A DNA stretch of 64,000 nt from Paraburkholderia tropica (GTDB taxonomy: Bacteria; Pseudomonadota; Gammaproteobacteria; Burkholderiales; Burkholderiaceae): contig NZ_CAJZAR010000031.1 of the NCBI RefSeq assembly GCF_914484835.1, forward strand, positions 62,001 through 126,000, in the 5' to 3' direction. Made by a program: the position numbers and the translations under genes. The notes beneath the pieces were generated by a model that made no database searches, was not told where the DNA came from, and saw only the letters and a list, made by a program, of their open reading frames with translations. Shown here piece after piece: positions 44,032 through 53,347 of this stretch (its first letter is position 1; each line of letters opens with the position of its first letter).

Positions 44032-44616
44032 ATGTTGCGCGGCGAATTCTTTCCGGACGTGGTCGGGGCCGACACGCCCGAGGTTACGGAGGTGCCAGCT
44101 GAAGAGGCGCTCACGCTTGAGCAGGCGAAGCTGCATCTGCGCGTTGACGGCAGCGCCGACGATGAGCTGATCGAAGCGGCGATCGTTGCCGCGCGCGAGG
44201 CGCTCGAAAAGGAGCTCGCCCGGCCGCTGCTGCCGCAGACCTGTGTCGTGCGGCTCGACGAATTTCCACGCGAGCGGATCCTGCTGTGGAGCGACGTCAG
44301 CGAGGTCGTGTCAATCAAGTACACCGACCCGACCGGGATGGCGCAGCAGATCGACGTCGCTGAAGTCCGCCTGCGCCGCCGCGCGTACATCGTGCCGCGC
44401 AACGGCTGGCCGAAGGGAGAGGGCGTCGAGATTACGTTCAGATGCGGGGCTTTCGGCTCGCCTGACGCGGTGCCGGAATCGTGCTGCAGCTGGATGAAGC
44501 TGATGCTCGGCACGCTTTACGAGCAGCGCGAATCCGACACGGCAGAGCAGACGTACAGCCTGCCGGGCCGCTTTGTCGCTGGTCTGATCGATCGATACAG
44601 GAATGAATCGCTATGA
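44032..44616 (+). CDS. Head-tail connector, gp6-like (phiE125 gp8 family)
   Basis: The 194-residue protein contains LTLEQAKLHLRVDGSADDEL with the helical hairpin typical of gp6-like connectors, and EKELARPLLPQTCVVRLDEF. It forms the ring below the portal. GAGG precedes ATG 44032, and the stop overlaps the next ATG (ATGA). Confidence 0.9.
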   Translation: MLRGEFFPDVVGADTPEVTEVPAEEALTLEQAKLHLRVDGSADDELIEAAIVAAREALEKELARPLLPQTCVVRLDEFPRERILLWSDVSEVVSIKYTDPTGMAQQIDVAEVRLRRRAYIVPRNGWPKGEGVEITFRCGAFGSPDAVPESCCSWMKLMLGTLYEQRESDTAEQTYSLPGRFVAGLIDRYRNESL

Positions 44617-44942
44617 GCGCGAAGCCGGGGCGCATGCGTGATCGCATCACGCTGCGCGTGCGTACTGATGCGCCGACGCTCGATATGGGCGTAGAGGCGG
44701 GCTACTCGGCGCAGGTCGATCGCTGGGCAGAAGTGACGCCGGTCGGCGCGGTGGCGTACGCCGCGTCTGTCCAGGCCGACGCGCGCGTGACGCATCGCAT
44801 GCGCATGCGCCTGTTCGACGAGATCACGACGCAATACGAGGTGGTCTGGAACGGATGGGTGTATCGCGTCAGGCGCGCCAAGCATGAGCACGCGAAGCGC
44901 GAAACAACGCTCGAGGTGGAGGAGCAGCACCGTGGCGAATAA
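44613..44942 (+). CDS. Head closure / head-tail adaptor protein
   Basis: The 109-residue protein is a Phage_H_T_join-type adaptor: GRMRDRITLRVRTD at the N-terminus, WAEVTPVG, and DEITTQYEVVWNGWVYRVRR. It seals the portal after packaging. It is coupled to its neighbours through overlaps. Confidence 0.9.
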   Translation: MSAKPGRMRDRITLRVRTDAPTLDMGVEAGYSAQVDRWAEVTPVGAVAYAASVQADARVTHRMRMRLFDEITTQYEVVWNGWVYRVRRAKHEHAKRETTLEVEEQHRGE

Positions 44943-45390
44943 ACCGGGCATCTACTGGCACCTCGACGGCTTCGATGGTTTTGACAAGCGCATCGACTTC
45001 GACAAGCGAAAGATTCGTGCCGCCATGCGGCGAGCCGGTGCGATCGTGCGCACGCGTGCACGCGCCGATCTCGCGAGCGGCACGTCGAGCGGCGCTGGTT
45101 ATCCGGCTGTGCGCAAGGGCAACCTGCGCCGCAGCATTCGCGTCAAGGTCAGCCGCTCGGGGTTTCTGGTGCGCGTCGCGCCGTACAAAACGGCGGCGAT
45201 GGGCGCGCACTTCTATCCGGCCTATCTGCACTACGGCGTGCGCGCGAAAACGAGCGCGCATCACAGCGCAGTGGGCGGATGGCGGATCGAGCCGCGCGAG
45301 AACTTCATGGCCGACGCGTTGCAGGAGTCGGCCGGGCAGGTCGAGTCGGTGCTGCGCGCAGCGTTCGAATCGGCATTCGCAATCAGGTGA
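44932..45390 (+). CDS. HK97 gp10-like tail-completion protein
   Basis: The 152-residue basic protein has HK97-gp10 features (RAAMRRAGAIVRTRARADL, RVAPYKTAAMGAHFYPAYLH with YGVRAKTSAHHSAVGGW, and NFMADALQES). Start is GTG at 44932 after GGTGGAGGAG; it overlaps the adaptor gene by 11 bases. Confidence 0.85.
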   Translation: MANKPGIYWHLDGFDGFDKRIDFDKRKIRAAMRRAGAIVRTRARADLASGTSSGAGYPAVRKGNLRRSIRVKVSRSGFLVRVAPYKTAAMGAHFYPAYLHYGVRAKTSAHHSAVGGWRIEPRENFMADALQESAGQVESVLRAAFESAFAIR

Positions 45391-45399
45391 GGCCGCACG

Positions 45400-45996
45400 A
45401 TGAAAGTTACCCCCGTAGTGCTGCAGCTGCGCACCTACGTTCCGTTCTTCGAGAAGCGCGTGGCGGCGGCGATCGACTTCGACGCCGTGCGCGACGAAGC
45501 GCTGCTGCCCGTGCCCGCGGCGTATGTCGTGCCGACGCATGACGACGCGGGCGAGAACCAGACGCAAAACACGGTGCGTCAGGACATTACCGACGAGTTC
45601 GACGTGGTCGTTGCGATCGCGACGACCGACGCGCGCGGGCAGTCACGCATCGACCAGCTGCACGACGTGCGCGCGATGTTGTGGAAAGCGCTGGTCGGCT
45701 TCGAGCCGGTCGCGGACTGGCTGCCGATCCAGTACGTCGGCGGCGGTCTGCTGCTGATGAACCGGGAGCGGATCCTGTACCGCTTCACGTTCTCGACCAC
45801 TTTCACGCTCGGCGGCGGCGATACGCCCGAGACGTGGCATGAGCAATACCTTGCGGGCCTGCCGGACCTCAAGGGCATCACGGTGAGCACCGACGTTATC
45901 GATCCGATCGTCGACGCGAACCTTCTGGAGCCCGGCCAGAAAACAGGTCCGGACGGGCGTATCGAATTCACCATCAGAGAGGATTTCAATGGCTAA
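45400..45996 (+). CDS. Phage tail-terminator-like protein
   Basis: The 198-residue protein is in the position of the Mu-type tail terminator. It contains LQLRTYVPFFEKRVAAAIDF, a DEFDVVVAIATTDARGQ strand and FTFSTTFTLGGG. I assign it from place and architecture; sequence family recognition is weak. Confidence 0.6.
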   Translation: MKVTPVVLQLRTYVPFFEKRVAAAIDFDAVRDEALLPVPAAYVVPTHDDAGENQTQNTVRQDITDEFDVVVAIATTDARGQSRIDQLHDVRAMLWKALVGFEPVADWLPIQYVGGGLLLMNRERILYRFTFSTTFTLGGGDTPETWHEQYLAGLPDLKGITVSTDVIDPIVDANLLEPGQKTGPDGRIEFTIREDFNG

Positions 45997-46222
45997 GACG
46001 ATGACCGTCAAGCCGGCCGAGGGGCGGGTCGTGCCCGATCCCGACCGGGGCGACGAACTGCCCGCCGGCGGGCGGGCTGTGCCGCGCAGCGCCTACTGGC
46101 GTCGGCGCGTCGCGGCGAACGACGTGATCGAAGTTGGCGCGGCGAGCGCGGAGACGGCGCCCGCCGTGCCCGCGGGCGACGCGTCGGCTGCGGCTAACAC
46201 CGACGACAAGGGAGCCCAGTAA
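45989..46222 (+). CDS. DUF2635 family protein (Mu gp38-like)
   Basis: The 77-residue protein has the DUF2635 signature: MTVKPAEGRVVPDPDRGDEL, PAGGRAVPRSAYWRRRVAAN. In Mu and relatives this gene lies immediately before the sheath gene. The Ala-rich C-terminus is nonconserved. Confidence 0.9.
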   Translation: MAKTMTVKPAEGRVVPDPDRGDELPAGGRAVPRSAYWRRRVAANDVIEVGAASAETAPAVPAGDASAAANTDDKGAQ

Positions 46223-47724
46223 TGCCCGTCTCGTTCAGCAATATTCCGGCTTCGGACCTGCTCACTCCACTGTTCTACGCGGAGATGGACAACTCCCAGG
46301 CCAACACGTCGACCGGCTCGGAAACGCGCCGCCTGCTGCTCGGGCAGGTCAACGACGATGCAACGGGCGAACTCGGCACGTTGCAACTCGTGACGAGCCT
46401 GAGTCAGGTGCAGGCGATTGCCGGCGTCGGTTCGATGCTCGCTGCGCAGTTTCAGGCGCTTCGACGCACCGATCCTGCCGGCGAGGTGTGGGCGGTTCCG
46501 GTCAAGCTTGCCACGGGCAGCGCGGCCGAGGGCACCGTCACGATCGCCGGCACGGCGACGGCCGCGGGCGTTCTCAATCTGTATATCGCGGGCAAGCGCA
46601 CGCAGGTGACGGTCGCGAGCGGTATGACCGCGAGCGAGATCGCGGCGGCCATCGTGACCGCGCTCGCCGACTCGTCGACGATTCCGGTCACCGCTGCGGC
46701 TGAAGAGGCGGTCGTCACGCTCACCACGCGATGGAGAGGCGAGACCGGCAACGACATTACGGTCGCGATCAATAGCAAGGGCACCGCGGGCGGCGAGAGC
46801 ACGCCAGCTGGCATCACGGTCACGATCGCGGCAATGTCGGGCGGCACGGGGCAGGTCGACGTCGCGGATCTGCTCGCCGCGGTCGGCGACGAGGCGTTCG
46901 AGTTCACGAACTCCGGATGGAGCGACGAAACCGCGCTCGACGATCTCAAGGAATGGATGAACGATGTCTCGGGGCGTTGGGCATGGTCGTCGGGGCTGTT
47001 CGGTCACGTCTATACGGCGCGCCGCGGCGCACTCGGTACGCTCGTCGCCGAAGGCAAGCTGCGCAACGATCAGCATGTCACCGTGCACGGCTTCGAGACC
47101 GGTGTTCCGCAGCCGGCGTGGGAGGTCGGCGCCGCGTGGATGGGCATGACGGCCGTATTCATTTCTGCAGATCCGGCACGGCCGACGCAGACGGGCGCGC
47201 TGGTCGGAGTGGATCCCGCGCCGGCCGGCTCGCGCTTCATCCTGACCGAACGCAATTCGCTGCTCAAGTATGGCGTGGCGACTGCGGTGTACTCGGGCGG
47301 CTACTACCGCATCGAGCGCGCCGTGACAACGTACCAGCGCAACGCACTCGGGCAGGCTGACGATTCGTATCGCGACAGCGAGACGATGCACCAGTCGGCC
47401 GCGATCATCCGATACCTGCGCACGGCGGTGACGAGCAAGTACCCGCGTCACAAGCTGGCCGACGACGGTACGTCGTTCGGGCCGGGCAACGCGATTCTCA
47501 CGCCGAGCATGGCGCGCGCCGAGATGATCTCCGCGTATTTCGCGATGGAGGAGCTCGGCTGGGTGGAGAACGCGACCATGTTCGCGAAGTACCTGGTCGT
47601 CGAGCGCGATGCGAACGATCCGAACCGGCTCAACGTGCTGTTCCCGCCGGACTACGTGAACCAGCTGCGTGTGTTCGCGCTGCTCAATCAGTTCCGCCTG
47701 CAGTACGCAAGCGAAGTGAGCTGA
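46222..47724 (+). CDS. Contractile tail sheath protein (Mu gpL-like)
   Basis: The 500-residue protein forms the contractile sheath. Mu-type sheath segments are VSFSNIPASDLLTPLFYAEM at the start and VNDVSGRWAWSSGLFGHVYT-like central region (WMNDVSGRWAWSSGLFGHVY), GSRFILTERNSLLKYGVAT and the C-terminal handshake LVVERDANDPNRLNVLFPPD. Its presence makes the phage a myovirus morphologically. Confidence 0.95.
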   Translation: MPVSFSNIPASDLLTPLFYAEMDNSQANTSTGSETRRLLLGQVNDDATGELGTLQLVTSLSQVQAIAGVGSMLAAQFQALRRTDPAGEVWAVPVKLATGSAAEGTVTIAGTATAAGVLNLYIAGKRTQVTVASGMTASEIAAAIVTALADSSTIPVTAAAEEAVVTLTTRWRGETGNDITVAINSKGTAGGESTPAGITVTIAAMSGGTGQVDVADLLAAVGDEAFEFTNSGWSDETALDDLKEWMNDVSGRWAWSSGLFGHVYTARRGALGTLVAEGKLRNDQHVTVHGFETGVPQPAWEVGAAWMGMTAVFISADPARPTQTGALVGVDPAPAGSRFILTERNSLLKYGVATAVYSGGYYRIERAVTTYQRNALGQADDSYRDSETMHQSAAIIRYLRTAVTSKYPRHKLADDGTSFGPGNAILTPSMARAEMISAYFAMEELGWVENATMFAKYLVVERDANDPNRLNVLFPPDYVNQLRVFALLNQFRLQYASEVS

Positions 47725-47749
47725 TCGGGCGTTGCCCCTGCACTGAACC

Positions 47750-47776
47750 GGATGGCCCGCCGCGCGCGGGCCATCC
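47750..47776 (+). other. Strong hairpin between sheath and tube genes
   Basis: GGATGGCCCGC (47750-47760) and GCGGGCCATCC (47766-47776) form a perfect 11-bp stem. No T-run follows, so it may be an RNA processing or stability element adjusting sheath and tube levels. Confidence 0.7.
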
Positions 47777-47794
47777 ACGTTATGGAGGCCCGAT

Positions 47795-48142
47795 ATGGGT
47801 AAGAGAACCGCCGGCACCTGCTATTTCAAGGTCGCCGGAAAGCAGCTGGAAATCACGGGCGGCGTCGAAGCGCCGCTCAGTGATACGGAGCGCGAAACGA
47901 TCAAGCCGGGCTACTACTCCGAAAAGGAAAAGACGCCCTACGTGAAGGTCGACGCGCTGTTTACGCCGGATTTCCCGATCGACGACATCGTCAGCGGCAC
48001 GGACATGACGATCACCGTGGATTTCGCGAACGGCAAAACGTATGTGCTCAGCGGCGCGTACATCGTGGGTGACGCCTCGACGACTGGCGACGACGGCAAA
48101 ACGTCGTTGACGTTTGAAGGCCGTAAGGGGAGCTGGCAATGA
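47795..48142 (+). CDS. Tail tube protein (Mu gpM-like)
   Basis: The 115-residue protein has the tube-fold pattern: GTCYFKVAGKQLEITGGVEA, then YYSEKEKTPYVKVDALFTP, and a beta-rich remainder. It assembles in rings inside the sheath. It precedes the chaperone gene, overlapping it by four bases. Confidence 0.92.
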   Translation: MGKRTAGTCYFKVAGKQLEITGGVEAPLSDTERETIKPGYYSEKEKTPYVKVDALFTPDFPIDDIVSGTDMTITVDFANGKTYVLSGAYIVGDASTTGDDGKTSLTFEGRKGSWQ

Positions 48143-48438
48143 GCGACGTTACTTTCACCCTGTCCGAGCCGATTGAGGCGCACGGCGACACGCTCAAGGC
48201 GCTGAAGCTGCGCAAGCCCACACCGGCCGACGCGCGTGCGGTCAAGGCACTCCCGTACCAGATCGCGCAGGACGAATCGGTCCAGATCAACCCGGACGCC
48301 GCTGCGAAGTACATCGAGCGCCTGGCGGGCATCCCTGGTTCGTCGGTCGCTTCGATCGATATCGTCGACTTCAACAACCTTTGCTGGACGGTCGCCGGTT
48401 TTTTCATGAACTCGGGGTCCGCAAAGTCGAGCAGCTAA
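48139..48438 (+). CDS. Tail assembly chaperone (Mu gp41-like), zero-frame product
   Basis: The 99-residue protein (MSDVTFTLSEPIEAHGDTLK, LRKPTPADARAVKAL) is a phage tail assembly chaperone that coats the tape measure. The heptamer T TTT TTC at 48399-48405 in this frame allows a -1 shift to make the longer product. Confidence 0.9.
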   Translation: MSDVTFTLSEPIEAHGDTLKALKLRKPTPADARAVKALPYQIAQDESVQINPDAAAKYIERLAGIPGSSVASIDIVDFNNLCWTVAGFFMNSGSAKSSS

Positions 48439-48572
48439 TCGACCGGGCTTACGACGCCGCGTGGTTCTGGCGTCTTGATCCCGAGGTGGTGATGGCGCGG
48501 CCGATCGAACGGTTGCTGGAGTCGATCGGTCACGCCGACCGGATCATCGAGGAGAGCCGCGATGGCGGATAA
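48139..48572 (+). CDS. Tail assembly chaperone, -1 frameshifted long form
   Basis: Slippage by -1 at 48399-48405 joins the N-terminal 86-88 codons to a second frame encoding HELGVRKVEQLIDRAYDAAW...MARPIERLLESIG, ending at TAA 48572. This gives a product of about 144 residues. The G/GT dual-product strategy is conserved in long-tailed phages, and the second frame shows clear coding character without its own plausible start. Confidence 0.82.
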
Positions 48573-50394
48573 GTTTCAGCTGAAGGCGCTTATCACCGGC
48601 GTCGACAAACTGTCGCCAGCCCTGACCGGGATTCGCAAGAACATTGCGAAATTCCGTAAAGGTCTGAAAGAGGATGGCCTCGGCGACATCGGTTTCAAGG
48701 ACATCCTCGCGGGTGGCGCTATCGCGGCGCCGATGATCGCCGCGACGAAGGCGGCGATCGATTTCGAGTCGTCGATGGCGGATGTTCGCAAGGTGGTGAA
48801 CTTCGACACGCCCAAGCAGTTTGCGGAGATGTCGACGGACATCCTCGATCTGTCGAAGCGTCTGCCGATGGCGGCTGCGGACATCGCGAAAATCGCGGCG
48901 GCCGGCGGTCAGGCGGGCATCGATCGCAGCGAGCTGCCGCGCTTCGCCGAGGACGCCGTCAAGATGGGCGTGGCGTTCGATCAGACCGCGGAGGAAGCGG
49001 GGCAGATGATGGCCACGTGGCGCACGGCGTTCAAGATGGGTGAGGACGACGTCGTGTCGCTCGCCGACAAGATCAACTACCTCGGCAACACCGGGCCCGC
49101 GACGGCGGCGAAGATTTCCGATGTGGTAACGCGCGTCGGCCCGCTTGGCAAGGTGGCAGGCCTCGCGTCCGGCCAGATCGCCGCGCTCGGTGCGACGTTG
49201 ATCGGCGTCGGTGTGCAGCAGGACATCGCGTCAACAGGCATCAAGACCTTCATGTTGACGCTCGCGTCGGGCTCGGCGGCGACAAAGCAGCAACAGCAGA
49301 TGTTCAAGGCGCTGCGGCTGAATTCGAAATCGATCGCTGCCGGCCTGCAAAAAGATGCGCAGGGAACGATGCTCAAGGTGCTCACGGCGATCAGCAAGGT
49401 GAAGCCCGAGAAGCAGGCCTCTGTGCTGCAGGAACTGTTCGGGCGAGAGTCGATCGAGGCGATTGCGCCGCTGCTCACGAATCTCGATCTGCTGCAAAAA
49501 AACCTGACCAAGGTCGGCGACAAGACGCAGTACGCCGGCTCGATGAATCAGGAATACGCGTCGCGCGCGGCGACGACCGCGAACAACATGCAGTTGCTCG
49601 AGAACCGCATCACCGCGGTCGGCATCAGCGTGGGTGCGGTGTTGCTGCCGCCGCTGAACCAGTTTCTCGGATTCGTCGCGCCGCTGATTGAGAACGTGCA
49701 GCAGCTGGCGCAGGCGCATCCGGGGTTGATCAAGGGCGTGCTCGGCGCAGCGCTGGCATTCGCGGCGGTGCGCCTCGCTGTGTGGGGCGTGACTGCCGCA
49801 TTCAAGGCGTTCATCGCTGTGTCGAACCTCACGCCGCTCGGCATTGCCGTACGGGTGCTCGCGCTGACCGCCGGGTTCCTGATGGCGAACTGGGAGACGG
49901 TGGGCCCGTTCTTCGCGAAGCTGTGGGACGGCATCGTCGGCGTGGCGAAAGCCGGGTTCAAGTGGCTTGAGTTTGCATTCCTAAACTTCTCGCCGCTGGG
50001 TCTGATCATCAAGAACTGGGAGCCGATCGTCGACTGGTTTAGCAAGCTGTGGGATCGCATCAAACCGTACGTGCAGCCGCTGATCGACGCGGCGCAGTGG
50101 TTTGGGCACGGCCTCGGCTTTGGCAGTGGCGCGCCCGCCCCGCCGGAGGCACCTGCGCCGGGCGGCGCGGGTGTCGCGGGCTGGACGACGTCGATTCCCG
50201 GGCAGCCGGGAGCCGTTGGGGCACGCGACTGGGGCGCCTCGGTGCCGCAGCAGGCGGCGCAGCAGCGCGTCAACGGCGAGCTGCGCGTCGTGTTCGACAA
50301 TCCGCCGCCCGGTCTGCGGTTCGATCAGCCCGCGCCTGGCAACGGGTTCTCGATCACGCCGCAGGTTGGGCGTCGCTCGCTGGGAGGTGGGTAA
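48562..50394 (+). CDS. Tail tape measure protein
   Basis: The 610-residue protein sets tail length. The N-terminus is coiled and helical (LSPALTGIRKNIAKFRKGLK), followed by a TP901-like core (FESSMADVRKVVNFDTPKQF, GQAGIDRSELPRFAEDAVKM, LFGRESIEAIAPLLTNLDLL). Hydrophobic segments (LGAALAFAAVRLAVWGVTAA; VRVLALTAGFLMANW) and a Pro/Gly-rich end follow. A short protein implies a fairly short tail. Confidence 0.93.
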   Translation: MADKFQLKALITGVDKLSPALTGIRKNIAKFRKGLKEDGLGDIGFKDILAGGAIAAPMIAATKAAIDFESSMADVRKVVNFDTPKQFAEMSTDILDLSKRLPMAAADIAKIAAAGGQAGIDRSELPRFAEDAVKMGVAFDQTAEEAGQMMATWRTAFKMGEDDVVSLADKINYLGNTGPATAAKISDVVTRVGPLGKVAGLASGQIAALGATLIGVGVQQDIASTGIKTFMLTLASGSAATKQQQQMFKALRLNSKSIAAGLQKDAQGTMLKVLTAISKVKPEKQASVLQELFGRESIEAIAPLLTNLDLLQKNLTKVGDKTQYAGSMNQEYASRAATTANNMQLLENRITAVGISVGAVLLPPLNQFLGFVAPLIENVQQLAQAHPGLIKGVLGAALAFAAVRLAVWGVTAAFKAFIAVSNLTPLGIAVRVLALTAGFLMANWETVGPFFAKLWDGIVGVAKAGFKWLEFAFLNFSPLGLIIKNWEPIVDWFSKLWDRIKPYVQPLIDAAQWFGHGLGFGSGAPAPPEAPAPGGAGVAGWTTSIPGQPGAVGARDWGASVPQQAAQQRVNGELRVVFDNPPPGLRFDQPAPGNGFSITPQVGRRSLGGG

Positions 50395-51680
50395 TGGCGA
50401 CGTGGCGTGACAGGTTGCAGCCGGCGTCATTCCGCGGCGTGCCGTTCGATGTCGATGCTGATTCGATCGGCGTCGGGCGGCGCACGCAGACGCATGAGTA
50501 CGTGAATCGCGATGAGCCGTATGTCGAGGATCTGGGCCGCGCGACGCGCGAGCCCGGCCTCACGGGTTTCCTCGTGGGTGACGACTGTTTCGAGCAGGCC
50601 GACAAACTGATCGAGGCATTCGAGGCAGAAGGGCCGGGCGAACTGGTGCACCCGTGGCTCGGCCGCATGAAGGTGAGCATCGTTGGCAAGGCGACGTTCA
50701 AGCGCGATCGGCGCGAGGGCGGCGTAATCCGGTTCGACGCGTCGTACGTCGAGGCAGGTGAGCTGAAGTTTCCGGCGACGACGGTCAATACGTCGCAGCA
50801 GGTGGGCACGGCGGCGGACTCGCTGGCGACGGCGTCGAAAAGCAACTTCGCGACGCTGCTCGACAAGGTCAACGCCGCGCGCGTGAGTGTCGCTGCGTAC
50901 TCGCAGACGGCGTCGAAACTGTACACCGCCGTGAGTAACCAGTTCGAGCCGTTCGCGAGTCTCTTCACGGATGCCGCGGACTTTGCAAGTCAAGTTGTTA
51001 ACGCGCCGTCCTACGTCGTCGACGAGCTGTTCAGTACGCTCGACGCCATGACGTATTCGTTCTCTGGCACCGGCTCGGCGCTCTCGGCGATTACGAGCGT
51101 GTTTTCGAGCCTGCGTGACTCGGGCTCGGCGTCGACGGCACAGGGCACTGACGCTGCCGGGCTCCAGTCGGCAACCGTGCAGGTGGTGCAGGACGCGCTG
51201 CTCGTCAGCGCGATGCGCACCATCGCTGCGGTGACGGTGCCGGTGGTGAGCGATACGTCGCAGTCAGGGCCGACCGATCCGGTCTCCGTGCCTGCTGTTG
51301 GATCGCAGACCGGGACGAGTGACGTCGAGTATGACGAGGCGGGCGATGTGATTGTGCCGATCGACACGCCGGTCGTCGACGACGTGCTTGCGGCGCGTGA
51401 CGACGCGAACGAAACGATCTGGGACATGGGGCTGGACGCTTCCTACGATCGCTTCCAGGCGCTCACGACCGCGCGTCAGGCGATCGTGCGGCATCTGAAT
51501 GAAATTGCGCGCAGCGGCGTGCGAATCGTGACGATCGAACCGGTCGAGCCGATCGCGGCGCTGGTGCTCGCCTACCAGCGCTACGGCGACGCGACACGCG
51601 CCGACGAGGTCGTGACGCGCAACCGCGTTTCGAATCCCGGCTTCGTGCCCGCCGGGGAAATCAGGGTTGCGGAGAGGTGA
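50394..51680 (+). CDS. DNA circularisation / tail protein (Mu gpN-like)
   Basis: The 428-residue protein has the DNA_circ_N domain at its start (RLQPASFRGVPFDVDADSIG, VGRRTQTHEYVNRDEPYVED, ELVHPWLGRMKVSIVGKAT) and a Ser/Thr/Val-rich middle. In Mu the homologue gpN is a baseplate or tail protein also linked to DNA circularisation. Its ATG overlaps the tape-measure stop. Confidence 0.9.
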   Translation: MATWRDRLQPASFRGVPFDVDADSIGVGRRTQTHEYVNRDEPYVEDLGRATREPGLTGFLVGDDCFEQADKLIEAFEAEGPGELVHPWLGRMKVSIVGKATFKRDRREGGVIRFDASYVEAGELKFPATTVNTSQQVGTAADSLATASKSNFATLLDKVNAARVSVAAYSQTASKLYTAVSNQFEPFASLFTDAADFASQVVNAPSYVVDELFSTLDAMTYSFSGTGSALSAITSVFSSLRDSGSASTAQGTDAAGLQSATVQVVQDALLVSAMRTIAAVTVPVVSDTSQSGPTDPVSVPAVGSQTGTSDVEYDEAGDVIVPIDTPVVDDVLAARDDANETIWDMGLDASYDRFQALTTARQAIVRHLNEIARSGVRIVTIEPVEPIAALVLAYQRYGDATRADEVVTRNRVSNPGFVPAGEIRVAER

Positions 51681-51683
51681 GGT

Positions 51684-52796
51684 ATGGCAGACGCAAAGGA
51701 GACGGTCACGCTGAGCGTGAACGGGGAAAACCACGGCGGCTGGAAATCGGTGTCGATCGGGGTAGGGATCGAGCGCTGCTCGCGCGACTTCAATCTCGCG
51801 TTGACGTGGAAGTGGCCGGGCTCACCTTCGGCTCGGCGCGTGAAGCAGGGCGACCGCGCCGAGCTGCGCATCGGTAACGATCTGGTGATGACGGGTTGGG
51901 TATACGCCACGCCCGTGCGGCACGACAGTACCAACGTCGCGCTCACCGTCTCGGGGCGCTCGCTGACTTCGGACCTCGTCGACTGCGGCGCGGACAACAA
52001 GCCGAGCCAGTGGCGCAACCAGACGGTCGCGCAGATTGTTCGCGCACTGGTGAGTAGTTACGGGATCACGGTGATCGATCAGACCGGCGAAAGCTCGACG
52101 CTTGCCGATCACACGATCCAGCCCGGCGAAACGATTTTCGAGTCGATCGACCGGCTGCTGACGCTCTCGCATCTGTTCGCGACGGACGATGGACGCGGCC
52201 GGCTGGTGATCGCCAATCCGGGCAGCGCGGGCCATGCGGTGGATCGCCTCGTTGTTGGCGAGAACGTGCTGGGCGCCGACGCGCCGCTCGACTTCTCCGG
52301 CGTGTTCTCGGTCTACGAGTGCAAGGGGCAGCACGTCGGCAGCGACGACATGTACGGGTCTTCCGCGAGCGAGATTTCGGCCTCGGTCACTGACTCGCGC
52401 GTCGCGCGGCGGCGCGTGAAGGTGATCCAGGAGTCGGGGAACATCACGAAGGCGATGGCGCAGGGGCGAGTGCAGTGGGAGCGCGATAACCGGATCAGCA
52501 AGGCGCTGGCAACGACATACGACGTGCAGGGCTGGCGCCAGTCGAACGGGCGGTTGTGGATTCCGAACCAGATGGTGCGCGTGGTCGATCCGATCATCGG
52601 CTTCGACCGCGACATGCTGATCGTCGAAGCGACGTATACGAAGGGTGAGCAGGGGACGACGACGGCGCTGAAGGTGGCGCCGCCGGACGGCTACATGCCC
52701 GAGCCTGACGATCCGCACAAGCGGCGGAAGATCAAGAAAGCAAAGAAGGGCGACAACTTCGAATATCTGTTGCCCGCTGACTGGGAGTCGAATTGA
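51684..52796 (+). CDS. Baseplate hub protein (Mu gpP / GPD-like)
   Basis: The 370-residue protein contains LVMTGWVYATPVRHDSTNVA, SLTSDLVDCG, QTVAQIVRALVSSYG, and PGETIFESIDRLL, all typical of the gpP/gp44 hub. The basic end is DDPHKRRKIKKAKKGD. It forms the hub from which the spike extends. Confidence 0.92.
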   Translation: MADAKETVTLSVNGENHGGWKSVSIGVGIERCSRDFNLALTWKWPGSPSARRVKQGDRAELRIGNDLVMTGWVYATPVRHDSTNVALTVSGRSLTSDLVDCGADNKPSQWRNQTVAQIVRALVSSYGITVIDQTGESSTLADHTIQPGETIFESIDRLLTLSHLFATDDGRGRLVIANPGSAGHAVDRLVVGENVLGADAPLDFSGVFSVYECKGQHVGSDDMYGSSASEISASVTDSRVARRRVKVIQESGNITKAMAQGRVQWERDNRISKALATTYDVQGWRQSNGRLWIPNQMVRVVDPIIGFDRDMLIVEATYTKGEQGTTTALKVAPPDGYMPEPDDPHKRRKIKKAKKGDNFEYLLPADWESN

Positions 52797-53347
52797 TGAG
52801 TCCGCACGAGTTCCGGGCGCGCCTGATGGGCGTGCTCGTGCGTTGCACAGTGAAGCTGGTGAATGCAGGCACGAAGATGCAGACGCTTCAGGCGGGCCTG
52901 TTCGCGGACGAGACGAAGGATGGCCTGGAGCATTTCGAGCCGTACGGATTCACGTCCCGGCCGAAGGCTGGCGCCGAAGGCATTGCGGGATTCTTCGGTG
53001 GCGACCGCTCGCACGGCGTCGTGCTCGTCGTCGCCGACCGGCGGTACAGGCTTCAGGGGCTGGAGGAGGGCGACGTCGCGATCTACACCGATGAAGGGGC
53101 AAAGATCGTGCTCACGCGTGGGCGCGTCGTGAGCGTGGAGTGCGACGAATACCGCGTCGTCACGAAGCACTACAACGTGACGGCCGATGCGTACGACGTG
53201 ACGGCGCAGGCCGCTTCGATCGACGCAGACACGGCATCGTCCACGTGCGCGATCAAGGCGCCGGACGTCGTGCTCGACGACATCAGCATGGTTTCGCACT
53301 ATCACGTCGAGCACGACGGGCCGCAGACGGGAGGGCCGAAGGCATGA
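52796..53347 (+). CDS. Baseplate assembly / spike protein (Mu gp45, P2 gpV-like)
   Basis: The 183-residue membrane-piercing spike has an OB-fold-like start and beta-helix repeats (YNVTADAYDVTAQAASIDAD), ending in an HYHVEHDGPQ tip whose HxH motif typically binds iron. The ATG at 52796 follows the hub stop with a one-base overlap. Confidence 0.92.
   Translation: MSPHEFRARLMGVLVRCTVKLVNAGTKMQTLQAGLFADETKDGLEHFEPYGFTSRPKAGAEGIAGFFGGDRSHGVVLVVADRRYRLQGLEEGDVAIYTDEGAKIVLTRGRVVSVECDEYRVVTKHYNVTADAYDVTAQAASIDADTASSTCAIKAPDVVLDDISMVSHYHVEHDGPQTGGPKA

Noticed and set aside
46093..47817. A 574-residue leftward frame opposite the sheath gene
   Set aside because: Antisense of a clear sheath protein; Arg/His-rich without motifs.
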